Shown piece by piece: positions 8,917-17,653 of a DNA stretch of 29,316 bases. This DNA comes from SICU01 sp964408235. Its GTDB lineage: Archaea; Nanobdellota; Nanobdellia; Pacearchaeales; GW2011-AR1. Position 1 is the first letter of the stretch. Every line of letters starts with the position of its first letter. The stretch lies in contig CAYOYN010000007.1 in the NCBI GenBank assembly GCA_964408235.1, forward strand, positions 1 through 29,316. The letters run 5' to 3'. A program made the position numbers and the translations under genes. The notes beneath the pieces were generated by a model. That model saw nothing but the letters and a program-made list of their open reading frames with translations, searched no databases and was not told where the DNA came from.

Positions 8917-10500
8917 ATGGAAGAGGTCTCAGAAAAAGAAAAAAGAATAAGGGCAATTACAAGGTTATACTATTCAAATCCAAAAGTCCAACAATGTTTA
9001 CTTGAATTTGCAAAAGACCGCGAAGTTGTACCAAGATATTTTGAAGGTTTTGGTAAAAGGCCAGACACTTTACAATATAATTCAGACATCATGGGTCTAG
9101 TCAATAAAGGGGCTACTTCATTTCATGCTTCTGAAGAAATTTGGCTTGACCCTCTAGCAATAAATTCCGACATGACTCAAAAAGAAATGTCTTTAGTAAG
9201 AAAATCATGGGACCTCTTAATAGATATAGATTCCCCATTTCTAGATTATTCAAAAATAGCTGCAAAACTTCTTGTTGAAGAATTAGAATCATTTGGGATA
9301 AATAATTATGGGTTAAAGTTTTCAGGTTCAAAAGGAATGCACATAGTAATTCCGGCAAAGGCATTTCCTGTCGAATTTAACGGAGTCAAATCAAGATTTA
9401 TGTTTCCAGAGTGGCCAAGGGCAATAGTCCAATATTTAATGCAAAAAATAAAGCCAGAATTCACAAAAAAATTAAAGAATTCAGATATAAATTTCGAAGC
9501 AATAAAAGAAAGAATGAATTTATCGAAAGAAGACTTAACATCCATAAATTGTCCAAAACCTAATTGCAATGGTCTTGCACATATGAAACAGAAGGTTTAC
9601 TTCAAATGTAATTCTTGCAAAACAGATTTAGAAAGGTTAGATTATAAAATCACTGCAAAGAAATTAAAGTGCATAGACGATAGGTGTAGTGGAAGTTTTG
9701 AGGTAGTCAAATCAGAAGAATATTTCCTTTGCGATAAATGTGGTTTTTCTACGCATGATAAAACAAAGACAAGCCTTAATTCTCGTAATAAAGTAACTAT
9801 TGAATCAAAATCTGAGTACGCTTCTGAATTTAAAGAAGATTTGAAAACTGAAGAAATAGCTCCTCTAGATTTAGTTTTAGTTGCTCCAAGGCATCTTTTT
9901 AGAATGCCTTATTCCTTACATGAAAAGACAGCCTTAGCAAGTGTAGTTATTGATAAAGAGGAGTTAGATTCATTTACTCCTGCAAATGCAAACCCTCTAA
10001 AGATTACAATAAAACCTTTTTACAAAGATGCACTTCCTGGAGAAGCTACAAATCTTTTGAAAAAAGCAATCGAATGGAAATTAGAGAATGAGCCTAAGGA
10101 AGAAAAGAAAAGAATTTCCGAGGAATTTGTTGCAGATTATACAGGGGTTACAGAAGATATGTATCCAATGGCCATAAAGAAATTACTTCAAGGGTTACAG
10201 GAGGGAAGAAAGAGAGGGCTTTTCGTGTTACTTACATTTCTAAAATGCCTAAATTATCCAGATGATTATATTTCTCAAAAAGTTCATGATTGGAATAAAA
10301 AAAATGACCCTCCATTAAAAGAAGGTTATGTCAAGTCACAATTGGATTGGCATTTCAAACAAAAGAAGAAAATTCTTCCTCCAAATTATAGCAATGATAG
10401 CTTCTATAAAGATTTAAAATTAGTGGACAAAATTCCGGAAGCAAAGAATCCTCTTGTAGAAGTATCTAGAAAATTAAGAAAATCTACTTCAAATCAATAG
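8917..10500 (+). CDS. priS: DNA primase, PriS fused to a PriL-like C-terminal domain
   Basis: This 527-residue archaeo-eukaryotic primase makes primers for replication. The catalytic core is clear: DID at residues 103-105, the SGSKGMH nucleotide-binding motif at 136-142, and a third candidate Asp at 318 before HLFRMPYSLHEKTAL. Between these lie two zinc-ribbon-like Cys quartets (C212, C217, C231, C234 and C252, C257, C272, C275), whereas a typical PriS has one. After about residue 400 comes an extra helical region (YPMAIKKLL ... GLFVLLTFLKCLNY ... LDWHFKQKKKILPPNY) that resembles the PriL C-terminal domain in order and spacing but keeps only one Cys, so a [4Fe-4S] cluster is unlikely. The PriL assignment is by eye. 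A one-chain primase has been reported in Nanoarchaeum. Its last 17 bases overlap the convergent gene at 10484. Confidence 0.88.
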   Translation: MEEVSEKEKRIRAITRLYYSNPKVQQCLLEFAKDREVVPRYFEGFGKRPDTLQYNSDIMGLVNKGATSFHASEEIWLDPLAINSDMTQKEMSLVRKSWDLLIDIDSPFLDYSKIAAKLLVEELESFGINNYGLKFSGSKGMHIVIPAKAFPVEFNGVKSRFMFPEWPRAIVQYLMQKIKPEFTKKLKNSDINFEAIKERMNLSKEDLTSINCPKPNCNGLAHMKQKVYFKCNSCKTDLERLDYKITAKKLKCIDDRCSGSFEVVKSEEYFLCDKCGFSTHDKTKTSLNSRNKVTIESKSEYASEFKEDLKTEEIAPLDLVLVAPRHLFRMPYSLHEKTALASVVIDKEELDSFTPANANPLKITIKPFYKDALPGEATNLLKKAIEWKLENEPKEEKKRISEEFVADYTGVTEDMYPMAIKKLLQGLQEGRKRGLFVLLTFLKCLNYPDDYISQKVHDWNKKNDPPLKEGYVKSQLDWHFKQKKKILPPNYSNDSFYKDLKLVDKIPEAKNPLVEVSRKLRKSTSNQ

Positions 10501-13500
10501 TGATAAATTGCCTTTCATTTTCTTGACTGGCTCTCCTAAGTGCTACTTGGTTTCTAATTACTTTAATTACTATAAACATTCCAAACACAATTAAAATAAC
10601 TATTCCAAACCAAGCAACAGTTCTTAAGTTATTGTCAGATATAGCAAATCCAGATATTCCTCCAGTAGTAAATCTAACTGCCTGTTGTTTTTGGCTAACA
10701 TCTAAATTATCAGAAGCTTCAATTATCAAAACATAATCTCCTATTGAATTTTTGGGAAGGTCAAAATTTGCTTCAAAACTTTCAGTATTACTTGCTTCAA
10801 CCGTTATCTGTCCAAATGATCCTTCAGAAACAATTTCATTATTTGAATTTACTAATTTATAATTAATGTTTAAGTCCTTAGGTGCTGAACCAAAGTTCTC
10901 AATAGCATAATTTACCCTAAGCTCTGCACCAATTCTTTCAGAATTAATTATGTTTAATTCAAATTCTCCGCCTATCACTTCTATCTGGTATGTGAAGCTA
11001 GCATTAATCTCTTGGCAATTTATTCCTAATGTGGTAAAATAATCTCCTATTTCAGCATCTATTGGTGCATTAACTGAAAATATGTAATTAGTAGTTTCTC
11101 CAGGGCTTAATGAATAAACATCATTTCCAGAGATCCATTCTGAAACTCCCGCTCCTTTAGTGAAAAAGCAACTATTCAAAAATCGCAGTCCATTGTTTTT
11201 TACAGGCAATTCTATCGACTCGGATTCCCCTCTTCTTATTTTAAGTTTTTCAATATTGCCAAGTTCAGCACTAAAACTTTGTCTTAAGCTTACGCTTCCT
11301 CCTCCGCCACCTCCTCCTCCGCCTCCGGAACTTCCTCCTCCTGAACTTCCACCACTTGATCCTCCAGATGGAACAGACACAGTAAAGCTCTTACGCGTTG
11401 TATTTGTGTTTCCTGCAGAATCTATTAAACTCATATAAAAGAAATAACTAGACTCGGTATCTAAAGTAAATGTCGTAGAAGAACAACTTGGCAATTCTGT
11501 GTTTGCTATAACTGTATTTCCAGTAGCTGCAAATGTAACATTATAATAGCATTGAACTGGGCTCAAGTCTGTATATGAAACAGTTATCGGAATATTCGAT
11601 AGGCTAGAATATGTTCCGGCAGGTTCACTTAAGGTAACATTAGGTTTTGTTCTATCTATGTAGAATGTTTGATTATCTGCCATATAATTATGGCCTAATG
11701 TATCATTACATGAAACGCTCCAAGAGTAAGCGCCTTCATTATGGTTACTAAGATTTAAGAAAAAGTAATTTTGATTATCCGAATTAATGGTATTATTTGT
11801 CTGGTTTACCATAAAAACTCCAGTGGTATTTGTCCATAATCTACAAGATTGCAAGTCCCAATCTTGAGGTTCATAAGTAAAATTAATTTTTTGAGACGAA
11901 GCATTTCCAAAATAAGTCTCTATAGGGTTTACTAAGTCTACGCTTGGAGGATTAACGCTTACAATGAATGTATTAGAATCAAATCCTATATTTCCAGTGC
12001 TATCATTCGCATAAACAAAAACTTCGTATACCCCATCACCATTTACGCTAAATGTTGTATTTTGACAAATTGAAGGAGTAGTCGTATTTACGAATCCTTC
12101 TGTAAGGGTATACCAACATGCATTCAACGCAGGATCAATAACGCTAAAGTTTAACGCAATGCCTGTTTGATTCCCGACAACTGAACTTGTAGCAGGGTAT
12201 ACTATATTCACGCTAGGAGCTTGGGTATTTATTAAAAACGTATTTGTTTGAGAATTTAGGTTTCCAAAAGTATCATTTGAATATATTCTTACAAAGTTAT
12301 TTCCTTCGCTTCCAGTAAATGTAAAGTTCGAGCCACATGTAACTGTATTATTTATTGATCCCGAAGAGTTTGTCCACCAACATCTACTCAATCCAACGCC
12401 ACTATCAAATATGGTGTAGTTAACACGGACAGTTCTATTAGTTAATAATGAATTGTTTAAAGGATTTATTATGGAAATATTTGGCCCCAAACTATCTATG
12501 AAGAATGAAGTGGTGCTAGAAACTGTTTCTCCTGTGGTATCATTAGCATAAACTCTCCAAATATTTATGCCTTGATTACTTGTTAGGCTAGTAATATTAG
12601 ATCCGCAGATTGCACTATTATTTGTTTGGCCTAAATCTAAGGTATACCAGCAACTATCCAAGTCACTGTCTATTGCACTAAAATTAAGGTTGCTTTGTAG
12701 TAAAGTGTAATTAGTATTGTTTAAGGGATAGGTTATGTTAATAGAAGGAGGAGCGTTAGCAGTCAAATAATCTATGGAAACATTATATAGTCTTGGAGTA
12801 AATTCTGTATTTTCTGTAGTAAACTCAAAATTATACTGGAAATATCTATCGCTTACAGAGTTAATATTCTGAGGAGAAGATCCACTAATATAAGAGTAAG
12901 ATTCTCCAGAACATGCCTGATCATTACATACTCTAGAACTCAAATTCAATCTCAAAACTCCTCTAGCATATCTATCCGAAATTTCTTGGGCATTCAAAGA
13001 TCTATTATAGATGGCTACTTCATCAATTAACCCATCAAAAGGAAATGCGTTAGGGTTTGCCCCGCTCCAACCAGATCCAACTACAAGGTCAAGATTATTT
13101 GTAGAAACAGTTCCAGTTCTTGCAGAAGGAGTGCTATCTAATTCTCCGTTTAAGTAAAGTCTAACTTGCGAACCATTATATGTTGCAACGACATGGTACC
13201 ATTCTCCAGGAGACATGTCAGTATCTGCAGTATAGCTTGTGGCACCACCTGAACTTGTATCTAATATAAATGTCAAAAGGTTGTTTGCTCCGGAAGAAAC
13301 ATAAAGTGAAAGTAAAGAAGGTCCTTTATCTATAATAGTAGGATCATTAGGAAAACTTTCAGGTTTAATCCAAGCTTCCAAGGTTAATTGATTTTCAAGA
13401 CTATTTATTAAAGAAGGAGTTGTGAAATTGATATATTCCCCATTTGACCCAACTCCATTTTCAAAATCTATACTCGTATTAAATTTTCCTGCCAAACCGT

Positions 13501-13930
13501 ATTCATTGCCCTCAAAAAGTCTAGGGTTTCCGTGGTTTAAATTTCCAGATGAATCAGTTATATTTCCACTTTGTTCATTCATATGGGCAAGTAAAATATT
13601 TCCGCTCATGTTTAATAGCCTAAGGAAATTACCTTGTTCTATTGCTCCATTGCCTACTAGTTCGCAACCATAACACAATTCACTTGTCCATGATATGTTA
13701 TTCCAAGTAGAATTTATTCCAGCATCAAAAACTCTTGATGAAAAGTTCCCTGTGGTAAACCCTTGAGAAATATTTAATTGAACAAAACCGGATGAATTGT
13801 AAAATGTTCTGCTAAAATTACCTTGCAAAAAGTCTCCTAATTCGTCATCTTGAAATATTTGCGCATTTACAAAACTTAAGACCAATAAAAATAAGATTAT
13901 TCCGAATAATGCAATCCTCTTCTTTAACAT
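10484..13930 (-). CDS. LamG and Ig-like repeat surface protein with Gly-rich stalk and C-terminal anchor
   Basis: This 1148-residue exported protein starts with a signal peptide (LFGIILFLLVLSFVNAQ). Next come a short beta domain, a LamG/concanavalin-like domain at about 110-325 (TLEAWIKPESF, GEWYHVVATYNGSQVRLYLNG, GLIDEVAIYNRSL), and about five Ig-like repeats at 390-840 opening with phrases such as PPSINITYPLNNT, GPNISIINPLNNS and KPNVTLSEP. A Gly/Ser run at about 853-878 leads to two CARDB/NEW-like beta domains and one C-terminal helix with a basic tail. LamG domains usually bind carbohydrate. There are roughly 40 or more N-x-S/T sequons, so it is probably heavily N-glycosylated. It stands alone in its operon with its own TATA-like box. 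Adhesion or sugar binding at the cell surface is the likely role. Confidence 0.82.
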   Translation of the reverse strand: MLKKRIALFGIILFLLVLSFVNAQIFQDDELGDFLQGNFSRTFYNSSGFVQLNISQGFTTGNFSSRVFDAGINSTWNNISWTSELCYGCELVGNGAIEQGNFLRLLNMSGNILLAHMNEQSGNITDSSGNLNHGNPRLFEGNEYGLAGKFNTSIDFENGVGSNGEYINFTTPSLINSLENQLTLEAWIKPESFPNDPTIIDKGPSLLSLYVSSGANNLLTFILDTSSGGATSYTADTDMSPGEWYHVVATYNGSQVRLYLNGELDSTPSARTGTVSTNNLDLVVGSGWSGANPNAFPFDGLIDEVAIYNRSLNAQEISDRYARGVLRLNLSSRVCNDQACSGESYSYISGSSPQNINSVSDRYFQYNFEFTTENTEFTPRLYNVSIDYLTANAPPSINITYPLNNTNYTLLQSNLNFSAIDSDLDSCWYTLDLGQTNNSAICGSNITSLTSNQGINIWRVYANDTTGETVSSTTSFFIDSLGPNISIINPLNNSLLTNRTVRVNYTIFDSGVGLSRCWWTNSSGSINNTVTCGSNFTFTGSEGNNFVRIYSNDTFGNLNSQTNTFLINTQAPSVNIVYPATSSVVGNQTGIALNFSVIDPALNACWYTLTEGFVNTTTPSICQNTTFSVNGDGVYEVFVYANDSTGNIGFDSNTFIVSVNPPSVDLVNPIETYFGNASSQKINFTYEPQDWDLQSCRLWTNTTGVFMVNQTNNTINSDNQNYFFLNLSNHNEGAYSWSVSCNDTLGHNYMADNQTFYIDRTKPNVTLSEPAGTYSSLSNIPITVSYTDLSPVQCYYNVTFAATGNTVIANTELPSCSSTTFTLDTESSYFFYMSLIDSAGNTNTTRKSFTVSVPSGGSSGGSSGGGSSGGGGGGGGGGSVSLRQSFSAELGNIEKLKIRRGESESIELPVKNNGLRFLNSCFFTKGAGVSEWISGNDVYSLSPGETTNYIFSVNAPIDAEIGDYFTTLGINCQEINASFTYQIEVIGGEFELNIINSERIGAELRVNYAIENFGSAPKDLNINYKLVNSNNEIVSEGSFGQITVEASNTESFEANFDLPKNSIGDYVLIIEASDNLDVSQKQQAVRFTTGGISGFAISDNNLRTVAWFGIVILIVFGMFIVIKVIRNQVALRRASQENERQFITIDLK
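11298..11370 (-). repeat. Low-complexity Gly/Ser codon repeat (stalk linker)
   Basis: A GGN/TCN-type run codes for a Gly-rich, Ser-containing linker including ten consecutive glycines. It separates the Ig-like repeats from the membrane-proximal domains and is likely a flexible stalk. Such runs can slip in replication. Confidence 0.8.
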
Positions 13931-13950
13931 GTAAGACTTAGAACCTCTTT

Positions 13951-13960
13951 AATTTTAAAC
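13951..13960 (-). promoter_or_regulatory. TATA-like box of the LamG gene
   Basis: The minus strand reads GTTTAAAATT, centred about 25 bases before the ATG at 13930. Confidence 0.5.
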
Positions 13961-13989
13961 ATTACCTTTTGTTATACTTTTTTAAGAAT

Positions 13990-13999
13990 CTTTATAAAC
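13990..13999 (+). promoter_or_regulatory. TATA-like box of the operon starting at 14020
   Basis: CTTTATAAAC is centred 25 bases before the ATG at 14020 and is one of the clearest archaeal promoter boxes in the window. Confidence 0.6.
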
Positions 14000-14019
14000 A
14001 CTTTCTCCTCTAATAGTTT

Positions 14020-15879
14020 ATGCAAAAAAAAGGTGTTCTAATAATTATATTATCTATATTTTTAGTTTCTTTTGCTTTAGCTCAAAACACTTCAATTCCG
14101 TCTACAACTTCAAGTAGCACAAATACCATTTCTAAAGCTTATCAATGTCTTCAATCAGAAGTTGAAGCCAAGGCTCAGAATACTATTTCTTTGCAAGAAG
14201 CAGTTTTTGGAGTTTTAGCACTAGGCAGCAATTCAAAATTAGTATCTGTAATCGAAAGTAAAATAAAAACAAATAATCATTGGGAAGAGACTTCAAACCC
14301 TCTTAAAGACACAGCACAAGCAATGTTGGCTTACAATAGAATTGGAAAAAACACTAACGATATAAAGAATTGGACTCTTTCAAAAAGCAAAGCTGCTACA
14401 GATCTAACATGGTTTATAGAAATAGACATAGATAATCATGAATCTTCACAGTGCACTATAAGTTATAACAATGAACAGCAAAGAACTGTTAATGTAAATG
14501 AAGATATGACTCTTTCAGGAAATCCAGGTTCATGTCTATCTATAGCTGCATCAGGATTTTGGCTTAGGGTAGCAAACACATGCATTGATTACAATTACAC
14601 AGTTTCCTGCGATAAAGACTTCACAACCTCTACATTATATCAAAGAACTGGTTCATCAACAATATTTGTTTCTCCGGTAGCTCATTCAACAGCAGCTCTT
14701 GGAACCACAACCGAAAAGATTAATTCTAAGTGTCTTTCTTCTGCATCAACATCTTGCGATTATGAAGGGACTTTATGGGCAGCTATTGCATTAGACAAAT
14801 TAGGCATTTCAACAAATGAATATTTGCCTTACTTACTTGCTTTATCAGAATCTAATAAGAGGTTCTTACCTAGTAGTTTCTTGCATATCTTAACAGATGG
14901 TCAGGATCAGTATAGTGAATTAGTTCAAGAACAACAACAGTCCAAGTTTTGGCAAGCACCAAATACTCCTTATAATAGATATTATGATTCTGCGCTTGCA
15001 ATATTAGCCCTACAAGGAGCAAATTCAGTAGAAGAATCAAATTCCAAAGCTTATTTCGAGACTATAACTACGCCTCAAGGTTGTTGGAATAATAATAACA
15101 TAAGAGATACAGGTTTCTTACTTTATGCAGGCTGGTCCAGAGCGGTTTCCCAAGGATCCGGTTCTGGAGGTTCAGGTAACGCTCAAACATGTGAATCTGG
15201 AGGATTTACTTGTACATCCTTATTAACTTGTGAAGGGTTAGAAGGAGAATCTCTTGGAGAGTATTCCTGTCCTGGAACAAAAGTTTGTTGTTCTGAGTCT
15301 CCAGTTTTAGAATCTTGTTCTGCACAGGCTGGAACAATCTGTTCATCAGGGCAAGTTTGTTCAGGATCTTCTTCAAAATCTTCTGAAGGTACATGTTGTC
15401 TTGGAACTTGTACTCAAGAGACTCAACAGGATGCATGTAAGGCAGTCGGAGGAACTGGTTGTTTCCCTTCATGTTTAGATAGCGAAGAACAAGTTTCTTC
15501 AGTCACATGTTCAATATCTGGCGAAGTTTGTTGTAAGCAAAAAACTGGACAGTCAGACTCCTCTAGTAATCTAGGTTTGTGGATTACCTTATTAGTTATC
15601 TTAATAGCACTTGTAGTGGTTGGGATATTAATGAGAAATAAATTAAAAATGATGTTATTCAAATCAAGAAATAAAGGTACATCCTCTAGCAGTCCTGGAA
15701 GGCCAACGCCTCCAGGTACAAGGCCTCCATTTCCTCCATTCAGGGGTCCTATGCCTTACCCAAGGGCACAACCTAGAGTCATACAACCATCTTCAGTCCC
15801 ACAAATGAGAAGACCTTCTACGAATAAAGACAAAGAAATGGAAGAAACAATGGCGAAGCTCAAAGAAATGAGTAAGTAA
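14020..15879 (+). CDS. Membrane-anchored surface protein: toroid-like domain, three Cys modules, Pro-rich tail
   Basis: This is a 619-residue exported protein. It has a signal peptide (residues 1-21, ending SFALAQ); an ectodomain at about 40-380 with helical repeats such as DTAQAMLAYNRIG, EGTLWAAIALDKLG and YDSALAILALQGAN, reminiscent of alpha/alpha toroid (prenyltransferase/squalene-cyclase-like) folds; then three small cysteine modules at about 390-510 (the second reads CSSGQVCSG...GTCCLGTC). A single helix (about 517-538) is followed by a basic, Pro-rich cytoplasmic tail. The toroid reading is by eye and uncertain; such domains occur in ligand-binding and thioester proteins as well as enzymes. 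The second Cys module matches the one in the next gene, which starts two bases after this stop, so the two probably act together. Confidence 0.75.
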   Translation: MQKKGVLIIILSIFLVSFALAQNTSIPSTTSSSTNTISKAYQCLQSEVEAKAQNTISLQEAVFGVLALGSNSKLVSVIESKIKTNNHWEETSNPLKDTAQAMLAYNRIGKNTNDIKNWTLSKSKAATDLTWFIEIDIDNHESSQCTISYNNEQQRTVNVNEDMTLSGNPGSCLSIAASGFWLRVANTCIDYNYTVSCDKDFTTSTLYQRTGSSTIFVSPVAHSTAALGTTTEKINSKCLSSASTSCDYEGTLWAAIALDKLGISTNEYLPYLLALSESNKRFLPSSFLHILTDGQDQYSELVQEQQQSKFWQAPNTPYNRYYDSALAILALQGANSVEESNSKAYFETITTPQGCWNNNNIRDTGFLLYAGWSRAVSQGSGSGGSGNAQTCESGGFTCTSLLTCEGLEGESLGEYSCPGTKVCCSESPVLESCSAQAGTICSSGQVCSGSSSKSSEGTCCLGTCTQETQQDACKAVGGTGCFPSCLDSEEQVSSVTCSISGEVCCKQKTGQSDSSSNLGLWITLLVILIALVVVGILMRNKLKMMLFKSRNKGTSSSSPGRPTPPGTRPPFPPFRGPMPYPRAQPRVIQPSSVPQMRRPSTNKDKEMEETMAKLKEMSK

Positions 15880-15880
15880 A

Positions 15881-17062
15881 ATGAAGAAATTTTTGATCCT
15901 ATTTTTTTTAGTCCTGATTCCTTTGTCCTCTGGAATAAGCACCACTATGCTTCCGACGTATCAGCCGGGAGAAACAATGATTATAGAAATTCAAGGGAAT
16001 ATTCTAAGTCCTATAGATAGGTCAGACATTGTTTTCAGAAGAGCTCATGTTGCAATAGCAGTAGATTATGATGTCAAAAGAATTTTAGATAAATATTATC
16101 TTTATGCTCAAGTTCCTCTGAGTTCTAATAATTATACCTTATATATCAACGATATATCCACAACTTTAAACGGTCAAAACCAAATAGTAGATTTTAATCA
16201 GACTTTCGAAGTTTCTGGAAATTTAACAGAATATTCAATTAATCCAGGTTTAATCATTACAGATAAGGATTTTTCTTTAACTATAAAATCTAATTTAGAT
16301 CAGCAAACAACAATATCTTCAGATTTTCCAGAGGAAAGTACTTTCACCATCAATCCTGGTAATAACGAGTTAAATTTTGATGTTTCATCTAAATCTTCAG
16401 GATTTTATCTAGCCACTATTGGTAAGTATAAGGTACCTATTCAAATAATAAAGTCCCAATCAACGAAATCAGATTTTTCAATCTCTGTCTTTCCTAAATT
16501 TGTTAAAGAGGTTTTAAAATTAAATTCTTTAAAGTCTTATAATTTCTCAATATTTAATAACGGCAATGACTCAATAGAGAATCTGTATTTTGCTTATAAT
16601 CAAGAAATCTTTTCTTTAGATAGGGAATCTTTTTCATTAGCTCCTAATGAGTCTATCAATTTATCAGTTACTTTAAAAAATTCAACCCAAAATTTTAATG
16701 AAATAATTTCAATAGCTTTGGGAAGTGATATGCTTGCTAACATAACATTTCAAATCTCTTTTACTCAAAATGATAGCCAAGTAACAAATAGTTCAAACCC
16801 CGAATATTACTGCTCCGAACTAGGGGGTAGTTTCTGTTCTGCTGTTGAGGTTTGCTCTGGCCAATCAATCCAAGCATTAGACGGTTTGTGTTGTGTAGGC
16901 TCGTGCAATTTAGAGGAAAAATCAAGTTCTAAATGGGTAGTCTATTTATTAGTGGCGCTAGTTTTAGTAGCTATAATATTCATTTATTTAAGGTATAAAA
17001 AAGCAAAGCTTCCTAAACCAAAAAATCTAGCAATAAATTCAGTACTCAAAAGACCTATTTAG
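15881..17062 (+). CDS. Membrane-anchored beta-domain surface protein with a Cys module
   Basis: This 393-residue protein has a signal peptide (MKKFLILFFLVLIPLSSG), a long ectodomain of apparent beta strands, a compact cysteine module at about 309-345 (YCSELGGSFCSAVEVCSG...GLCCVGSC), one membrane helix at about 352-372 and a short basic tail. The middle (KFVKEVLKLNSLKSYNFSIFNNGNDSIENL) looks like a NEW/CARDB-type Ig-like repeat. The Cys module is the same type as the second module of the preceding protein, with the same CSG...G-CC-G-C spacing, so the neighbours share a building block. The gene follows its partner almost without a gap. No named family is recognised. Its stop overlaps by three bases with the stop of the convergent gene at 17059. 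Confidence 0.75.
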   Translation: MKKFLILFFLVLIPLSSGISTTMLPTYQPGETMIIEIQGNILSPIDRSDIVFRRAHVAIAVDYDVKRILDKYYLYAQVPLSSNNYTLYINDISTTLNGQNQIVDFNQTFEVSGNLTEYSINPGLIITDKDFSLTIKSNLDQQTTISSDFPEESTFTINPGNNELNFDVSSKSSGFYLATIGKYKVPIQIIKSQSTKSDFSISVFPKFVKEVLKLNSLKSYNFSIFNNGNDSIENLYFAYNQEIFSLDRESFSLAPNESINLSVTLKNSTQNFNEIISIALGSDMLANITFQISFTQNDSQVTNSSNPEYYCSELGGSFCSAVEVCSGQSIQALDGLCCVGSCNLEEKSSSKWVVYLLVALVLVAIIFIYLRYKKAKLPKPKNLAINSVLKRPI

Positions 17063-17580
17063 TTTTTTGATTTCTTCTTTTTCTTAGACTTCTCTTTTTT
17101 CTCTTCTTTTTGAGGTGGTTGAGGCATAGGTTGAGGAATTGGTTTGAAAACTTCTTTAGGATCTCCACCTTTACGAATATATTCTAATTTACTGATCAAT
17201 ATTTCGCGTTCACCCATCATTCTTTTTGCAAGTGCATCATAATTATGCAATCTTGAAACTACAAAGTTTACAAATTCATTCATTTCAAAAGCATTCATCT
17301 TGAAACCTTCAGGTTCATATATTTCTACATGTGCTGGCATATATGTAACAACAGTATTCATGAAAATTGGCAGGCTTTCAAATCCTAAATCTAAATCTGC
17401 AAAAGCTGTCCATAAGTTTTCTGCCTTTTCAACTTTTTTTGCTTTATTGATTTCTTTATGAAGTAATGAAACTCCCCTTTCAGTACCTAGCTTGTCTATT
17501 AAATCAGATAATGTCTTTTCAAGGTGTTCAATAGGCCTTCCAAGAATTTCAATTATAAATTTAGCCTTCAAAGCAACCAT
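17059..17580 (-). CDS. Conserved-looking soluble protein with Lys-rich tail, function unknown
   Basis: This is a 173-residue protein without signal peptide or membrane helix. Residues 1-140 look like a folded, mostly helical domain (KFIIEILGRPIEHLEKTL, WTAFADLDLGFESLP, NEFVNFVVSRLHNYDALAKR). Residues 145-173 are a Pro then Glu/Lys-rich tail ending in poly-Lys, as in many nucleic-acid-binding or ribosome-associated small proteins. I do not recognise the family. It has its own TATA-like box and is divergent from the metallopeptidase gene. A cytosolic role is likely, so it may be unrelated to the surface genes around it. Confidence 0.75.
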   Translation of the reverse strand: MVALKAKFIIEILGRPIEHLEKTLSDLIDKLGTERGVSLLHKEINKAKKVEKAENLWTAFADLDLGFESLPIFMNTVVTYMPAHVEIYEPEGFKMNAFEMNEFVNFVVSRLHNYDALAKRMMGEREILISKLEYIRKGGDPKEVFKPIPQPMPQPPQKEEKKEKSKKKKKSKN

Positions 17581-17600
17581 TCTTTATAAAAAAGAAACAC

Positions 17601-17610
17601 TATTTTAAAT
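17601..17610 (-). promoter_or_regulatory. TATA-like box of the unknown soluble protein gene
   Basis: The minus strand reads ATTTAAAATA, centred about 25 bases before the ATG at 17580. Confidence 0.5.
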
Positions 17611-17622
17611 GTTGCTACACAA

Positions 17623-17631
17623 TTTATTTAA
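17623..17631 (+). promoter_or_regulatory. TATA-like box of the metallopeptidase operon
   Basis: TTTATTTAA is centred 27 bases before the ATG at 17654. Confidence 0.5.
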
Positions 17632-17653
17632 GCACTAATTATCATAGCTTAAC

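Noticed and set aside
11160..11438. Open frame with a poly-proline stretch on the plus strand
   Set aside because: It is the complementary reading of the Gly-rich linker of the LamG protein on the minus strand, with no promoter or recognisable fold.
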